Shown here one piece after another: positions 20,474-31,672 of a stretch of DNA of 64,000 bases. A program made the translations under genes and the position numbers. This stretch comes from Doryteuthis pealeii (Eukaryota > Mollusca > Cephalopoda > Myopsida > Loliginidae). The stretch covers positions 119,592,199 through 119,656,198 of the forward strand of contig CM042147.1 in NCBI GenBank assembly GCA_023376005.1. Reading direction: 5' to 3'. Position 1 is the stretch's first letter; each line of letters opens with the position of its first letter. The notes beneath the pieces are model-generated. The model was not told the DNA's origin, did not search any database, and saw only the letters and a program-made list of their open reading frames with translations.

Positions 20474-21007
20474 TGTTACATATTAATTGGAACCCTATTA
20501 CTTTTTAAGGTAGTATAGAAATCCTTATGGCGATCAGTACAGCTGATGGCCTTGAGAGTGAGTGACAATGTTTGACCTCACTCTGATCTTGCGTTCTGGG
20601 ATGATCGTGAGAATCGGAAGCGATAGAAAGCCCCTTCCGGTTTAAGGTGGGCAACTCAGTTAGTCAGTTGGAGTTAGAGTTGCAGAGTTGCAGTTAGTCA
20701 GTTGCAGAGTTAGAAGCTAGCAAGATGTGACTCTCCGCGCGCATTTGTCTGGTCTGGGGTTCCAGAATAAAGTAACATCAAAAGTAAATCGAAGTCTTGT
20801 TGTTATTACTAAAAGCTAACAATGACACAAGGCTTCTGATAAGAAATGGTCCCCAGCAGAACCAGACACGGAACCCCAATAAGAAAGACCAAGACAGAAG
20901 ACTAGACGATCAGAAGACGGCCAGAAGAATAGACGAGAAGAATAAGACATAGGAAGTATACAACGTATAGATATTTAGTGCCGTCAAAGAAAAGGCACTA
21001 CGTAACA
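20474..21007 (+). mobile_element. Possible LTR
   Basis: Starts TGTTAC and ends GTAACA (inverted TG...CA termini), with an AATAAAG polyadenylation-like motif near 20767. The next bases include TTTGGTACCGTGACG about 12 nt downstream, which could be a primer-binding site. No gag or pol follows and no second LTR is visible, so the call is tentative. Confidence 0.35.
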
Positions 21008-21009
21008 AA

Positions 21010-21690
21010 TATATCTATTTGGTACCGTGACGATGCCGCTACGTTACAATTGCCTATGTCGCAAGTAAATGCCCTGCGAGTCTTCCTACAAAAATAAAAT
21101 CACGACTACCAACCTCGTCTTTTTGCGGGAAAATGGCCTGAACAAACACGCAATTAAGAGACTCCACTGTTTGTATAAATTAGTAGGAAAATGAAATGAA
21201 AAGTGTTAGCATTAATGTAAGCGGTACTAAGAAACAGAATGCTTAATATGAAAATTCATTAAATTGCAAATTTATTGGAGTTGTAAGGGACTAAATGGAG
21301 TAGTCTCCCTTGTCATAGGGTTTGTGAACTCTTCCATTTCATGAGTCCATTTTTGGTCATGTGATGCGTGAACCCCAAAATATCAGCCTCTTTCCTGAAG
21401 CTGACTGGACGATGGACGGATGTGCTGGTCACATCTCTCCAGCATACACATGGGGCATACCAAATAGTACAGGCCCCACATACAGTAAGTGGTTTCCACC
21501 TATTCTGTCTTTCTTACACTTCTACATATGTTTGGACACTTGTGACGCTGTATTGCCTGGGAAACCTTGTACCCCTATTTTTGTAAATTAAATGTTGTTT
21601 GTATCCTACTGAAATATTCTGTTTGGGTACTTTTCCTTGAAGTGACCAATGCTTTATAAGAACTGGAGTTTATACTCGATATATTTACCA
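21010..21690. other. Unclassified sequence
   Basis: About 700 bp with two overlapping open frames of 72-76 residues (21361-21591) that match no family I recognise. It may be the remnant interior of the possible LTR element to its left. Confidence 0.35.
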
Positions 21691-21694
21691 CATA

Positions 21695-21885
21695 CCCCAC
21701 ATGTACGGGTTAGGCATGAACCAAGGCTCATGGTGGCGGGTGCAAAAAATGCATTGATCCCGTATGCATTTCCCCTAAAGGGGGGGGGGGGCTCAGGCAC
21801 TAAGCAATAAACCCAGCCCTGCCCCTTTAAATCAAGGGGGAGGTGTTGCCTGGGGGATGGCCCCCCTGGGATCAATGATGTTAAC
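21695..21885 (-). mobile_element. REP-4 copy
   Basis: Reverse of the GC-rich repeat at 8618-8878: GGGATGGCCCCCCTGGGATC, AAATCAAGGGGGAGG and a poly-G run of 12 at about 21780. Confidence 0.75.
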
Positions 21886-21892
21886 TTGTACC

Positions 21893-22150
21893 ATCCCTAT
21901 TGGTCATCACCCCTGGCAGGTCTTCCATGCGGCCTGATGTAGGTTTTTGTTGGTTGGCCTACACTGGTGTGACCATGTGTATATATTCACCAACCCCTCC
22001 GCATGAGCAGGATGTGACACAAGGTCAATTTCTTAAGCAGAGTTTAACAGATTTGAATTCAGAGTTTTCCTTCTCCTATGCTGTTAATCTAATGGTTAAA
22101 GAGCCCAGTCTGCATTGCTATTTACCCATAGCTGGAGCGAGAATTTGATT
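21893..22150 (-). mobile_element. REP-Y fragment and SINE-2 fragment
   Basis: REP-Y text (CATCCCTATTGGTCATCAC, GGCCTACACTGG) leads into a reversed SINE-2 body in exactly the arrangement of 16500-16760. The two loci therefore share a duplicated composite. Confidence 0.65.
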
Positions 22151-22383
22151 GTACGGTCCAGTGCCAAAGTTACTGCCCCCCCCCCCGGTTGATACTCTTG
22201 AACTTCTTATAGAGTTATTCTGCTTAGCCTATTTATTTTTTCATATTTTCTCATACAACAGCCGGTAATTTGATCCGTAATGTCCCCAAATTAATCCAAT
22301 ATATATGAATATAAATGCCACCACTGATTCCACAAAAATTCTACCCTGGAAAAGTTTTATTTGATCTTCATATATATATATAT

Positions 22384-22640
22384 TTACCAACCCCTCTGCA
22401 CGAGCAGGATGCGACACAAGGTCAATTTCTTAAGTGGAGTTTAACAGGTTTGAATTCAGAGTTTTCTTTCTCCTAGACTGGTTACCTAGCCATGGTTAAA
22501 GAGCCCAGCCTGCCCTGCTATTTACCCATAGCTGGAGGGAGAATTGGATTTATACCTTTGCCAAGGGTATTAGCGCCATGAGAAATGCAAACAGCTTTAT
22601 CCAGGAATTGAACTCTGGTCGACGACACAACACGCCTCCC
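22384..22640 (-). mobile_element. SINE-2 copy
   Basis: Reversed SINE-2 with all body blocks and a partial head ending GAACTCTGGTCGACG. Confidence 0.75.
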
Positions 22641-22652
22641 ATTTGATCTTTG

Positions 22653-22888
22653 GGACCATATGACCTTTAGGCACCCCTTTTTGATCTCGATTCAGAAGGA
22701 CATGTTTTTCATTTCCACCGTCAATATCAAGTTGTTTGTTAACAGACGATTTTTAGAGTTGTTTTTTTTTAAATTATAAAACTAACCCCTAACCCCTAAC
22801 CCTAACAAACAACCGGATATTGACGGTGTAAATGAAAAACATGTCCTGAATCGAGATCAAAAAAGGGTGCCTAAAGGTCATATGGTCG
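22653..22888. mobile_element. MITE-A, complete
   Basis: 236-bp palindromic non-autonomous DNA transposon. Terminal inverted repeats of about 78 bp start GGACCATATGACCTTTAGG on the left and are mirrored on the right. The core has CCCTAA-type repeats. Perfect 8-bp duplication GATCTTTG at 22645-22652 and 22889-22896. An 8-bp duplication is typical of hAT-like transposases; the terminal bases alone do not assign a superfamily. Confidence 0.85.
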
Positions 22889-22959
22889 GATCTTTGTATA
22901 AGGCTTTGTTTTCAGTTGCATCTCCAGATAGCCTCACCACAAATATAGTATAAGATTTA

Positions 22960-23580
22960 TTAAACTTTGGGGTCTCTTTGCAGAAATGTGTCCCAGCCTC
23001 CTGCCTTAAAAAAACAACTAGTCCTACGAATGAAGTCCTAGCTGAAGCAGTGCCTGCTGAAAAAACAACCAGCACTTAAAGTGTTTTTTCCCGAAAAGTT
23101 AATTTTCACCCAGTCTTTTTTCGACAAGTAAATGTAAATATTTTAATCCTCCCTCTTTTTAGAATATTTTAAGGGGGTGGGCTAAATATTTACATTTACT
23201 TATTGATAAAAATATGGCTTACTTTGAATGCCTTCAAACCACTAAAAAAAAGTAATTTGTTGATAAAAAAGCTTTCAATCCACTAAAAAAAATTTTTTCA
23301 GTATTTTCATTTTATTTTAATATTTTTATTTTTTTTATTTCAACAATCAATTACAAATGAAAAATCAAAATATTTTTTTCGGTATTATTATTTTATTTTA
23401 ATATATTTATTTCCAACAATCAATTACAAATAAATATATATAAAAGATATTCTTTTTTATTTTCAGCTAGGGACTTCATTCGTAGGGCGGGTTATTTTTT
23501 GAGCTAGCACCGCTTAGCATTTTTTAATGCAGGAGGCCGGGACGCATTTCTCCGAAAAAGCCCCAAAGTTTACTCAGTTG
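22960..23580. mobile_element. Inverted-repeat element related to MITE-C
   Basis: Left end AAACTTTGGGGTCTC and the following ~90 bp (CAGCCTCCTGCC, CCTACGAATGAAGTCC) are mirrored at 23465-23572 (GGACTTCATTCGTAGG, CAGGAGGCCGGGACGC, CCCCAAAGTTT). The interior shares CGACAAGTAAAT with MITE-C. No target-site duplication could be identified. Confidence 0.65.
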
Positions 23581-23787
23581 TGGCACAAGGCCGCATGTTC
23601 AGAGCGCTCAGTCCAACTTGAACTCACTACTAATTGTTTTCTAATCATTACACCATGCTATTTGAGAGTAAAATAGGGAATTAAACCCGACAGTATAAAG
23701 AAAATAGAAAAATGCAAAGTATTCCAAAAAGATGAATTTTATTCTTGATGGTGAAGTCAATGTTAAAACATTTAGTTTTTTTAACAA

Positions 23788-24010
23788 ACTAGTATTATTT
23801 GGATTAATCAGACTATTGTCCTCATCTTCATTGCTTATCTGTACAATGTTTCAGCCGATGTGCCCTACAGCCTTCTTCAGGTATTTCTTGTCGGACTCGG
23901 GAACCTTCTTTTCAGACTCGGGGAACCTTCTTGTCATAATCGGGAGCGATCACAAAACTTTGAACCTAACCCTTTATTCAGTCCACAGGGATATCCTGTT
24001 CTCATTCTGC
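23788..24010 (+). repeat. FB-1 single arm
   Basis: GGATTAATCAGACTATTGTCC, then TTCTTCAGGTATTTCTTGTCG and a centre ending CCACAGGG. Same content as one arm at 31985; the other arm is lacking. Confidence 0.7.
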
Positions 24011-24014
24011 TAAC

Positions 24015-25350
24015 CATAGCTGGGGTACATGTGTTAAGCTATGTTAATTATTATTCTATGTTACTGCTGCCCCTGACCAGGATTGAACCTGCAGTCTAGA
24101 GATAACTGTTACTTAGTGTCCAATTAACAAACCTTCATCAGGAGTTAAAGTAGGTGAAATGTTGTGTGGTGAGGGTGGATAACTTCGGAAAAAATGGGAG
24201 AATGGTTGGTTGTCTATGAAGAAAGGGGAGTAACCAGTGTCAGATGAGCGTTAGTTCTGGGACATGGGAAAATTTTCAAGAAGTGGTGAAAGGTGTGGAG
24301 TGCTTCTTAGGGGCACATGGATATGAGACGAAAAAAAAAGATTGACTAAATTATCATTAAACTATAATGAAAGAAGTTTAAGGTAGAATTTATGCCAATA
24401 TGTTATGTTGTATATCCACATTGGGTATATACATGAGAGAGATATCAGAGACACAGGTATTAGAGAGAGACACACAGACAGAGTTGAGTTGTAACTTACT
24501 TGCTTCATTTCTTTTCTACTGCTTCGACCATGATCGTCATCCTGTCATATAATCTTCTAACTTCTTCTAAGTTCTTGTCTGGCTGTTTCATCTTTAACTA
24601 AGGGCTTCTTTTAAGGGCTAGTTCATTTGTCATGCAATCAATCAACTACAAGACATTTTTCCTTGATCAAAGATTTATTTCTGCCCATCCTTATTCACCG
24701 CGCAGTTGAGTTCAACCCCTGCTGACCACGTCTAATCTGCTTCCATTTCTGGTTGAAACTGATTTCCTAACTAACTAAAACACACGACATGCGAGATTCC
24801 TGCCTTTGGAGTCAAGGTTACCAACGGTGTGGTATTGAATTCTCACTACAGGGTATTGTCAAAAACCCACGCTACCACACAATTATGTAACAGTTGTAGA
24901 GGTGTTTAATCTGTTTTGTGTAGTAATTTAATAAGGTCAAGTTATGATTTCGGTTTGGTAGATTTGAAGCCTGTTCATTCGTCAACTTGAGATGCAGTAT
25001 AGGTGGCAAGGTGTAAAACATAAAGCAATATAAATTATCCCATAACTGGGTCTCAGTCTGCTACCAATTGTCAAAAGGTAGTTGAATGGCAGTCACTCTA
25101 ATGGTGGACAATTGTCGTATATATATTGTCTGTTGGCATTTAACTTTCTTCCTCTTTTGCCAAAGAGTTCCCTCTACTAACTGAAACAGTCCCAGGGAGA
25201 TAATTCATAATCCACAGGTGTGTAGGAGGAGAAGGTTTTATTGTGGTGGGCACTGCTGTGTGTGGGTTGGGGAAATAGCATAGTGGGCAGCACTATGTAA
25301 GTATAGGAATGAGTGTAGTAGGTTTGGGAAGGGTGGACTGGTTAAGTTTT
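24015..25350. other. Unclassified sequence, possible retroelement remnant
   Basis: No gene is supported. On the minus strand, TGTTACATAATTG at about 24899 begins an LTR-like stretch with an AATAAA near 24675. A short frame downstream could be a gag start, but it is only 29 codons, so I do not call it. The remainder shows no structure. Confidence 0.3.
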
Positions 25351-25352
25351 GG

Positions 25353-25606
25353 CGTATCGGGTTATCTCAGTCGGTAGAGCGTTCGGCTAGAAACCACAAG
25401 GTTCCTAGTTCGATACCCCCTCTCACCAACTCAGCGTATGAGTAGCTCAGGGATCTGTGCAGTAAAGTAAGGAGCTGATGGTAGGTGTGGCGCTCCACCT
25501 CAGACACTAAAATAATCTCCTTGGTCTAGTGCTAGTGAAAAGGGGATAGACTCCCTCGCTGCATGGCTGATACTGACATTAGGCCACCCCGACGACTTTA
25601 CTTACT
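25353..25606 (+). mobile_element. SINE-1 copy
   Basis: Complete order of tRNA-like head (TCTCAGTCGGTAGAGCG; B box AGTTCGATACC) and body to CCCCGACGACTTTACTTAC. Confidence 0.85.
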
Positions 25607-26150
25607 TATAACTATAAAATAATCAATTTACCTAGAAAGGGTGATATATTGAAAAAAACGGGCCTCATATTGACCGATGCTAGAGTGGCTATGACTCCTG
25701 CTTCAAATATCTGTCTTAAATGAAATTAGCATTACAGAAATTATGGATAGACTAAATAAGATCAAACCCACTATAGAGTTTATGAATTGTCCATGATTTT
25801 ATTTTTATTTAAACTCAATTATTAATAAAATTGTTTTACATTATTAATACTGTTGACCATAACTACATACTAATAGCATGCAATTGTATTTATATATACA
25901 ACAAAATAGCGGTTTACAGTGTGAATGGGAAGGCTATTTTGCATATTGATATTAAAAATTTGATTTTAATAAATATGTGCTTAGTATTATTAATTTCTAA
26001 TTGTTTGGTTTTATTTTAATGAGTATGAGCAAAATTCTTAGGGATAAATCTGAAAAGAAATCCATTAACAAGAAGAAATAACTGTCATTTTATTCTTTAC
26101 TTCCTATCTTAACTAAATAGTTAAATAAGGAAAATTTAGCAGTGAAAGAT
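25607..26150. other. AT-rich sequence, nothing recognised
   Basis: About 540 bp of AT-rich sequence. A 62-codon open frame at 25831-26019 shows no family resemblance and has biased Ile/Asn/Leu content typical of chance frames in AT-rich DNA. Confidence 0.45.
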
Positions 26151-26152
26151 GG

Positions 26153-26822
26153 GAGTGATGGAAGAGTAAGTTTCAGTTGTTCTATTTTTTTATTATACCC
26201 CCTTATGTTTCAAATGTTTTTATTTGCATTCTTATTTAGTTTCATTAGCCGTTTAGCTCAGTTGGTAGAGCATTTGGCTAGGAATCACAAGGTTCATGGT
26301 TTCATACTGGCCCTCGCAAACTCAGCATATGAGTAGCACAGGGATCTGTGTGGTGTGAGGAGCTGATGGTAGGTGTGGTGCTCCACCTCAGACGCTAAAA
26401 TAATCTCCTTGGTCTAGCACTAGTGAAAAGGGGATAGACTCCCTCACTGTTTGGCTGATATGAGTGATGGAAGAGTAAGTTTCAGTTCTATTTTTTTATT
26501 ATACCCCCACCCCATGTTTCAAATATTTTTATTTGCATTCTTTAGTTTTATTTTTTTTTGCATTATTTAGTTTTATTAGCCTTTTGGCTCAGTCAGTAGA
26601 GCGTTCGGCTAGGAATCACAAGGTTCCTGGTTTCATACTGGCCCTCGCCAACTCAGCATATTAGTAGCACAGGGATCTGTGTGGTAATGTGAGGAGCTGA
26701 TGGTAGGTGTGGCACTCCACTTCAGATGCTAAAATAATCTCCTTTGTCTAGCACTAGTGAAAAGGGGATAGACTCCCTCACTGTTTGGCTGATACCGACT
26801 TCAGGCCACCCGACAACTACTT
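26153..26822 (+). repeat. Tandem duplication of a SINE-1 with its flank
   Basis: The segment starting GAGTGATGGAAGAGTAAG at 26153 restarts at 26462, a period of 309 bp. Each unit has ~95-125 bp of flank (TTATTATACCCCC, TTTATTTGCATTC) and then a SINE-1 (26248 onward and 26579 onward). Unit 1 breaks inside the SINE at GGCTGATA; unit 2 keeps the SINE 3' end. Confidence 0.85.
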
Positions 26823-26949
26823 TACTTACATTAAAACTTAAATGCTTGCACCCAGAGAGGGTACTTATATTTGCTAGTAAATATAGATAAGAGATTTATT
26901 TTTTAAATTTTTATATCCCAGGCAATGCTGAGTAACTCAGAATAATTCA

Positions 26950-27068
26950 CTATATTTTCCTGGACTTGCCTTTTTATGTAGTATCTGGCTAAATTTAAGT
27001 ATACACTTTTTAAAACTCGTATTTCTCACCATTGGATAGCAGTACCTATTGCTCTATATGCTTATTCT
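26950..27068 (+). repeat. Dispersed repeat pair, second copy
   Basis: Second copy of the 19781-19890 sequence. Confidence 0.7.
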
Positions 27069-27414
27069 ATGTCACACAAAAGGAATACAATTAACATCTC
27101 AAAAACTTTCCTATAAGCATTTACTCAAAAACTGACATAAGCAGTTTTGAATCAGAAGTTAATCTTAGATATCTGACTTAATTTTTTTTTCTCCTTCCAA
27201 CTTGATAACCACTACACTGACTCACATATATCCACTTTCAAAAGATGAAAGATATGGATTTTTATATCTACTAAGTAGAGTTAGATAACAGAAGAACCTC
27301 CACTGAGCAAACGGTACAAGTTTGTCATTTACTAAGTTTAGCTTTGTTTAGCACAAGGCCAGAGATAACTAACAATGGTCTGCTAGCCTAGATCATTAAT
27401 GATTATACTATGTG
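27069..27414. other. Unclassified sequence
   Basis: About 350 bp with no gene or repeat I can name. Confidence 0.4.
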
Positions 27415-27940
27415 AGGAGGTGCATAGTGTAATGGGTGTAATGGTTATTATCATTGTAAGAAACAGACTCAGCAACCCAAGTTCAAATCCTGGACACAAC
27501 TACTTGTGCTAATACACTTGGGAAAGGTATGCCTCCAATCATGGGTACTCGGGTGTCTGCTGCTATGTGTTCGCAAAACAATCCTTGGAAGCAGCAGAAG
27601 GGTCCGATTGTTGTTGGGTCCTGGTCATTTGTCTGTTGAAGGTTCCTGGTCCGTGTGTCAGTCGATCATCGAATGTTACCGTACAACCAGCCACCCTGCT
27701 GCTGCTGCTGGTACGATTTCACAAGACAATCCCAGGATGCAGCAGAAGGGTCCGATCATTGTTGGTTCCTGGTCGTTTGTCTGTTGAAGGTTTCCCAGTC
27801 CGTATGGCTATGGGTAAATAGTAGGGTAAACTAGGATCTTTAATCTTGGTTAGGCAACCAGTCCAGGAGAAGGAAAACTGAATTCAAACCTGTTAAATTC
27901 TGTTTAAGAAATTGGCCTTGTGTTACATCCTACCTTGTGT
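27415..27940 (+). mobile_element. SINE-2 copy interrupted by a duplicated insert
   Basis: Head GTGTAATGGTTATTATC with B box GTTCAAATCCTGG, then GGGAAAGGTATG. The body resumes at about 27805 (TATGGGTAAATAGTAGGG). The insert, about 27541-27800, holds two imperfect copies of a ~150-bp unit (GCAGCAGAAGGGTCCGAT at 27591 and about 27739). Confidence 0.65.
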
Positions 27941-28004
27941 TGACAGCTATGTTGAACATGGTTTGTCACTCACATTGTTGTCAACACCCCTGAAATGCAT
28001 TCAC

Positions 28005-28370
28005 GTCGAACCCTAGCACCTATATAATTGCCCCAACCCTATTGCCCTTATGGCAAGCCCCAACCCTTTTTATTATATATGTGCTAGAAGGTGGTGGCTG
28101 AGGGTTTTCATGTCCTGGGAATAACATTAAACTCTATCTGATGGTGAGGTTCCAATTTTGGAGGTCTGCAGAATATGGAGCACCCCTTTATCACCAGTGC
28201 TCCCTGCTTGGAGTGGTAATACCTGTTAGGGTTCCATCTATGCGTTAAATAGAAAGATGTGTTTATAAAAAAATTTGAATATCCATTAAGAATGAATTTA
28301 ATTCAAAACTTTGCCAGCATTAAGTTACCCACTGAGGTTGATATGCCATAAAATAAACCAGACCACACCT
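28005..28370 (+). mobile_element. REP-3 retroposon, 5'-truncated
   Basis: Begins at GAACCCTAGCACCTATAT and runs to TTGATATGCCATAAAAT with a short degenerate tail. About 10-15% diverged from the 18150 copy by eye. Confidence 0.7.
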
Positions 28371-28587
28371 GAAATGCATTACCCTCTCTTGTCCATTATT
28401 TTTGGTCTCCATAAATGTTCAGCAAATGCCAATGAATGTCGATGAGTCCAATTTTTACTCTTTGAATTATGGAAGATTTTATTAAAGAATTGTGTTCTTT
28501 AAGTCTTTGTGTTGGAATCGGTTGTTTTATTTCAAATTAGTTTCTGTCAAAATGAATAGTTTGGCCTTCAGTACACTCTTACCAAGG

Positions 28588-28796
28588 TGCCCGGCGAGGA
28601 ACCACAAGGTTCCTGGTTCAATACCAGCCCTCGCCAACTCAGCGTATGAATAGCACAGGAATCAATGCGGTAAAGGAGCTGATGGTAGGTGTGGTGCTCC
28701 ACCTCAGACGCAAAAAACAATCTCCTTGGTCTAGCACTAGTGAAAAGGGGATAGACTCCCTTGCTGTATTGCTCATACCGACACGATGACTTATGA
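28588..28796 (+). mobile_element. SINE-1 copy, head truncated
   Basis: Starts within the tRNA-like head (GGCGAGGAACCACAAGG), keeps the B box GGTTCAATACC, and lacks the A box. The 3' end is degraded. Confidence 0.75.
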
Positions 28797-28799
28797 GTA

Positions 28800-28930
28800 C
28801 ATATTTACCCAACTGTTCAAGTAGGATGTAACATAAGGTCAAGTGTATGGGGTATCGAGCAAAGATCGAACTTGCTATTCAGTAGTAATGGATTTGCAAG
28901 TCTAACTTGTTAACCATTTGGTGAGGGGAA
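28800..28930 (-). mobile_element. SINE-4 copy
   Basis: Reversed. TATTTACCCAACTG marks the 3' end and AAAGATCGAACTTGC marks the B box of a tRNA-like head at the right side. Confidence 0.55.
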
Positions 28931-28934
28931 ATAC

Positions 28935-29850
28935 TAATTAATTAATACTAAATTGACTTTTGAGAAAAAAGTTACTTTTTTCTTGTTTTTTTTTTATTCT
29001 CGGTTATTCTAAAACTTTGTACCTTATACAAAAAGTACAATTTTGACAGTCTACAATCATATACTCTGCCGCTAAACTTGGTCAGCAAGTATATATTGAT
29101 CCATTAAACAAATTGTAAAGATAGAGATCCTCCCCTTATTCTCAATTCTTCAAGGATTTTTTTCTGTTTATTATCTAGAAATTTTCTTCTTCAAATAAAA
29201 ATTAGTGCACTGAAATAAACTTTGAGCATTCTGTAAAGTTTGGGCTAGATATACAGGGGTCATTTAAAAAAATTCTGAGCCAATTCCTATATAACTAAAA
29301 AAATTAAATCCGATTCCTGTCTCAATATCTCTGCAGGTGAGGCTCATACAAAGATAAAAGGTGTACTACAAATCTAAAAAAAAAATACTAAACAGATGCC
29401 AGAGCAGTGAAAGTATCTAAGTAAAAAAATCTAAGTAAAAAAAAAAAGTCTTTTTTGAGGGGGGTGGGGGTAAAAAAAATCAAGTCCAATGCTTACTGGC
29501 AGACTAATCTTTCCTTTCCCTTTTCTTCTCCATTTCCTGTCTTGTTGCAGTCAACATCCAATTGTTGTTATTTCTTCTTCTTCCAAGCCTCTCGCTGTTA
29601 CTGTCTCTCTGATCTCATAACATGCATTTTTTTCCTCCCCCCCACCTGGGTTTCTGCTGGTCTTTCTTTGAGAATACGGTAAATCCCCATTTCTGCCACT
29701 CGACTCGTGTTCTCTGTCACACCATTGCAGCACAATGGGACACCCAGCGATGACTATGAATATGTAGCATAGCATGTATATTTCCTACCTGTTGGTTGTT
29801 TCCCTTTTAATGTGGACCAAGAACTTTTCAGCACACCTTCTATACATATA
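28935..29850. other. Unclassified sequence
   Basis: About 900 bp. The part at 29490-29770 is pyrimidine-rich and less AT-rich, with frames of 74-75 codons on both strands, but no splice signals, domains or homology that I recognise. Confidence 0.4.
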
Positions 29851-30175
29851 TAAAGGGCAGTTGTGCGTATGTATGGGCGGGTGTATGTATGTCTGGAGGA
29901 AACTACAAAGTAAATATATATACAATTTCACTATCACCAGATTTTCCTTTTGTGTTGAAAATGATAAAGATTTGATCTATATTTGCGAATAAACTTAAAA
30001 TCAAATTTACTATAAAATAACATTAGAATTCTGCTTCGGCTGTTATTAGGCGTTTCTAGTCTTATATATATAGGGTCTTTAACAGGATCTTATGATTTAT
30101 GATATTTACTCATTAAGTTCCACTTATGAGGAAGGCAGGGTATTGAAAGATTCTCAACCTAACTTTGAGGGAAAT

Positions 30176-30217
<42 letters not shown>
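29851..30217 (+). repeat. (GTAT)n-type dispersed repeat and TA microsatellite
   Basis: 29851-30040 is the second copy of the 13007-13200 repeat. An unrelated (TA)n run occupies 30178-30217; another is at about 30299-30335. Confidence 0.6.
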
Positions 30218-30220
<3 letters not shown>

Positions 30221-30288
30221 AAAAAAATTTTTTTTTATTTTGGATGAAACAAAGAAATCACAGTGCTCAACCACAAATTTGTAGGAGC

Positions 30289-30339
<51 letters not shown>

Positions 30340-30347
30340 ATGATTAT

Positions 30348-30532
30348 GGACCATATTACCTTTAGGCACCCCTTTTGATCTCGATTAAGAAAGGACATGT
30401 TGTTCATTTACACCGTCAATATCTGTTTTTTTGTTAGGGGTTAGGGGTTAGTTTTATAATTTTTTTTTTTAAATCTAAAAATCGTCTGTTAAAACAACCG
30501 GATATTGACGGTGTAAATGAAAAACATGTCCT
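30348..30532. mobile_element. MITE-A, right end lost
   Basis: Left terminal repeat, GGGGTTAG-type core and the inner part of the right repeat. It stops at ACATGTCCT, where a reversed SINE-1 begins. Confidence 0.75.
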
Positions 30533-30665
30533 ACCATCAGCTCCTTGCTTTACTGCACAGATCCCTGTGCTACTCATACACTGAGTTGGCTAGGGCCTGT
30601 ATTGAACTATATAACCTTGTGGTTTCTAGCCAAACGCTCTACCAACTGAGCTAACCTGGCCCTTT
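30533..30665 (-). mobile_element. SINE-1, 3'-truncated
   Basis: Reversed tRNA-like head and proximal body, abutting the broken MITE-A. Confidence 0.75.
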
Positions 30666-30763
30666 ATGAAACTAGCATAATACCCATCAAAAACTTTTTC
30701 GCAAGCATATTAGTGCCAAATGAAATGCAAACAGATTTCAGCCAGTTTCAATCTCTGAAATTT

Positions 30764-30936
30764 GTCAATATCCAGTTTTTGTTAGGAGTTAGGGTTAGGG
30801 TTAGGGGTTAGTTTTATAATTTTTTTTTTAAATCTAAAAATCGTCTGTTAAAACAACCGGATATTGACGGTGTAAATGAAAAACATGTCCTTTCTTAATC
30901 GAGATCAAAAAGGGGTGCCTAAAGGTCATATGGTCC
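30764..30936. mobile_element. MITE-A, left end lost
   Basis: Starts inside the left terminal repeat at GTCAATATCCAG. It has a core with several GGGTTA repeats and a complete right repeat ending CATATGGTCC. Confidence 0.75.
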
Positions 30937-31003
30937 AAGATTTTTATTGACTTTATTTTTAGGGTCAAAGAAACTTTAGAAACAATTTGTCAAGGTAGAG
31001 TCA

Positions 31004-31560
31004 CCATGGCGTAGTGATTAACATGCTGGACTGCAACCAACTGCATCTCGGTAGAGGGGGTAAAATGAGGCCACCTGTTGGCCGAGGGTGGCAATCTGTG
31101 ATGCTTAAGGATGGAACCCCAATGGCTGAGCAGTCCATGACATACAACACTCTAACTTGGCCCTTACTTAGTCCAGATGGGCTGTTGAAGAAGCCCCATC
31201 TCATGAATCAGCTGGTCACGTCAATCCCTGACACCTATATGATTGTCGCAACCCTTATGGCAAGCCCCCAACCCTTTTTATCATATGTGCTTGAAGGTGG
31301 TGGCTGAGCATTTTAGTGTACGATGTTAAACTGCATCTAATGGTGAAGTTTCAATTCTGTATCTCTAAGGAGTGTAGAGTACCCATTCATCGGCATTACT
31401 CCCATGTCCACTCTAACTCTGAGTGGTAGTACCTATTAGGGTCCTATCTATGTTAAATAGAAAAAAATTGAATTTAAAAAAAAATTTTGAATACCCATCA
31501 AGAATGATGGCATAAAATGACCCAACAAGGTTTGACATGCCATAAAATTCAACTAACCTA
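31004..31560 (+). mobile_element. REP-3 retroposon with tRNA-like head
   Basis: Head ATGGCGTAGTGATTAACATG, then the REP-3 body from GAGGCCACCTGTTGG to the 3' end. More diverged than other copies. It suggests that REP-3 is itself tRNA-derived, with most copies 5'-truncated. Confidence 0.7.
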
Positions 31561-31672
31561 ACCGTTATGCTAGGAGTGCCTCAGATTTTCTATTATGTAT
31601 GTCTTTTTTAAACAATTATTCTTTCTTGTTTCATCACAAGATTTCAGCCAGTTTCAATCTTTGAATTTCTTT

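Noticed and set aside
21361..21591. 76-residue frame as a small gene
   Set aside because: A second frame of the same size overlaps it, neither resembles a known protein, and it follows a possible LTR.
24400..24900. Minus-strand LTR plus gag start
   Set aside because: Only one terminus is plausible, and the candidate gag frame is 29 codons long. The evidence is too thin to call.
29455..29775. Possible exon around 29490-29770
   Set aside because: Less AT-rich than its surroundings, but no domain, no consistent splice sites and equal-length frames on both strands.
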